Part shown: positions 62,804 through 64,000 of the stretch, piece after piece
Position numbering within the stretch: position 1 is the first letter of the stretch
Layout: every line of letters begins with the position of its first letter
Assembly: GCF_000177675.1 (NCBI RefSeq)
Contig: NZ_ADGX01000003.1
Coordinates: forward strand, 1 to 64,000
Direction: 5' to 3'
Length of the DNA: 64,000 nucleotides
From: Parafrankia sp. EUN1f
GTDB taxonomy: Bacteria > Actinomycetota > Actinomycetes > Frankiales > Frankiaceae
Program-made: the position numbers and the translations under genes
The notes under the pieces: model-generated
The model's database searches: none
What the model was told of the DNA's origin: nothing
Seen by the model: only the letters and a program-made list of their open reading frames with translations

Positions 62804-62989
62804 GGCGGCGTCCACAGCAGGTGAGGCGGCGCCCTCGGACGGATGTCACCGACCGGACCACATCGGTCCGGGCGCGCGTAGGCGATGCGCTGCCCGGCCC
62901 TCCCCCGTCTGGGGGATGATGTAGGACGCGCGTCGTCCGAACGGACACCGCGACTCCTCGTCCTCGCCCCCGTCGGGAGGTACTCCGCG

Positions 62990-63961
62990 ATGTCCCCGCC
63001 TGCCCTGATCCGGCTTGAGGCTCGCCTGCTTGTCCGGGTTGGTGACAGCGTCCTGCTGGCCCGCTCACCGGGTGACGACTGGCATGAGCTGCCCGGTGGC
63101 CCGGTGCCGCCGGGGGAGAACACCGAACGTGCGTTGGCTCGTGAGCTGGCCGGCCTCGCCGGCGGTGTCGTCCTCCGCGGCCCGGCGCCCGTGGGGCCGT
63201 CGGGCGGCTGGCGCTTTCTCGGTGCCGCCGAACACGCCGGCGACGCGCTTGGCAACGCCGCCGCCCCGCAGGTCGCGCACACCCTGACCATCCTGTTCGC
63301 CGCCGACTGGTCCGACGGAGCGCCCGTCCCGCCCACCTGGCAGGGGCGCGACCTGGTCCTGGTTGACGCGGGCCTGCTCGTCGCGACCCGGCTCCGTCCG
63401 CTTCCGGTGGCCACGGCGGTGCGGCGGTGGGTGCTGGACGAGTGGCCGCTGTGGCGCGGGATGGCGTCCGGCGTCGGGAACGTCGGGCGCCTCGGCCGCC
63501 GGCTGAGCGTCGCGTCGCTGAAGGCGCAGCTCGCCGCCAGGCGCGAGGAGCTGCGCGGCAACGCCTTCCGTGACGCGGCCGTGGCGATGTGCGCGCTGGT
63601 GACGGCCGCCGACGGCCGGGTGGATCCGGCCGAGCGCGAGGGGCTGCGTGCCTTCGTCGCCAGCGATCCGGTGATGTCGCACTTCGCCTCGGATGAACTG
63701 GAGGCGCTGTTCGACGCCCACCTCACCCGGCTCGTCAGTGATCCGACGCAGGGTCGCGCGACCGCGCTGGCCGAGATCGCGAAGGTCCGGAACCGGCCGG
63801 CCGAAGCGGCGGCGGTGATCGCGCTGGGTGAGGTCATCGGTCGGGTCGACGGTGAGTTCGTCGTCAGTGAGCAGGCAGTGGTGCTGGACGCGGTGAACGT
63901 TCTCGGGCTCGATCCCGCGGAGTTCGCCCCCGCCTCGCTGCCGGCCACCCGTGGCGACTGA
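62990..63961 (+). CDS. Degenerate Nudix domain fused to a TerB-like domain
   Basis: A 323-residue fusion. Residues 1-150 have a Nudix fold: the box at 37-59 reads GPVPPGENTERALAREL then AGLAG, so the two metal-binding glutamates of the REUXEEXGU motif are replaced by Gly55 and Leu56. Hydrolase activity is doubtful. Residues about 190-320 are a TerB-like helical domain (AMCALVTAADGRVDPAEREGL, then IGRVDGEFVVSEQAVVLDAV) with acidic metal sites. TerB proteins link to tellurite resistance and stress or membrane signalling. GGGAGG precedes the ATG. It ends near the window edge. Confidence 0.82.
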   Translation: MSPPALIRLEARLLVRVGDSVLLARSPGDDWHELPGGPVPPGENTERALARELAGLAGGVVLRGPAPVGPSGGWRFLGAAEHAGDALGNAAAPQVAHTLTILFAADWSDGAPVPPTWQGRDLVLVDAGLLVATRLRPLPVATAVRRWVLDEWPLWRGMASGVGNVGRLGRRLSVASLKAQLAARREELRGNAFRDAAVAMCALVTAADGRVDPAEREGLRAFVASDPVMSHFASDELEALFDAHLTRLVSDPTQGRATALAEIAKVRNRPAEAAAVIALGEVIGRVDGEFVVSEQAVVLDAVNVLGLDPAEFAPASLPATRGD

Positions 63962-64000
63962 CCTCCGCCGCCGGCCGCCGGCCGCGGAGGCCCACCCCCC

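Overview
The window is high-GC DNA with strong third-position GC bias, frequent GTG starts, ATGA-type overlaps, F420/PPOX-type and conservon genes, and a PHP-containing DnaE1. This points to a filamentous actinobacterium. A Frankia-like organism is the best guess from overall gene style, but no marker here proves the genus.

Layout, left to right. A Ser/Thr kinase runs off the left edge (1-1152, minus). A lysine-catabolism pair, lysine 6-aminotransferase and an aminoadipate-semialdehyde dehydrogenase (1571-4596), follows a seven-copy 14-bp tandem array. A cyclopropane-fatty-acid synthase (minus) faces them across a shared terminator. Then come a degraded fragment of a second lysine aminotransferase (~6427-6625), a PadR regulator with two upstream palindromes, and its ABC exporter pair (6756-11190). 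A minus-strand housekeeping stretch carries a VOC protein, a 2-hydroxyacid dehydrogenase, a PPOX enzyme, a methyltransferase, dnaE and a PLP decarboxylase (11363-19483). A small peptide gene with a 16-bp terminator stem, a DEAD-box helicase, a GT87-like membrane glycosyltransferase, a DUF445 protein and hypotheticals follow (to 27683). One of the hypotheticals is broken by two compensating frameshifts.

The centre is a signalling and natural-product block. It contains a conservon (CvnA-like kinase, roadblock, DUF742, GTPase; 28612-33586), a TrmB/LuxR-like regulator (33599-34648) and a compact type II polyketide locus (34970-41247). The polyketide locus encodes a TcmI-type cyclase, ACP, SRPBCC aromatase/cyclase, cupin, KS-alpha, KS-beta/CLF, ketoreductase and two ABM-type monooxygenases. 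It lies between hairpins and has no transferase, PPTase or transporter of its own. The conservon has two tandem, covarying hairpins between its second and third genes.

The right third holds an ATP-dependent DNA ligase, a large TPR-CHAT protease-like protein with a divergent, apparently leaderless partner gene, a DUF6338-like membrane gene with a small partner, an amidohydrolase, and a crotonase with an N-terminal extension. It continues with a zinc-ribbon protein, a 1525-residue SF1 helicase-nuclease, a two-zinc-finger (DUF6011/SWIM-like) protein, an APH-fold kinase, a PFK, a PhoD-like phosphatase, a proline-dehydrogenase-like protein lacking its C-terminal motif, and a degenerate-Nudix/TerB fusion.

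Short tandem repeats of 9-18 bp recur throughout, both in promoters and in frame inside genes. No tRNA, rRNA, insertion sequence or CRISPR array was recognised.
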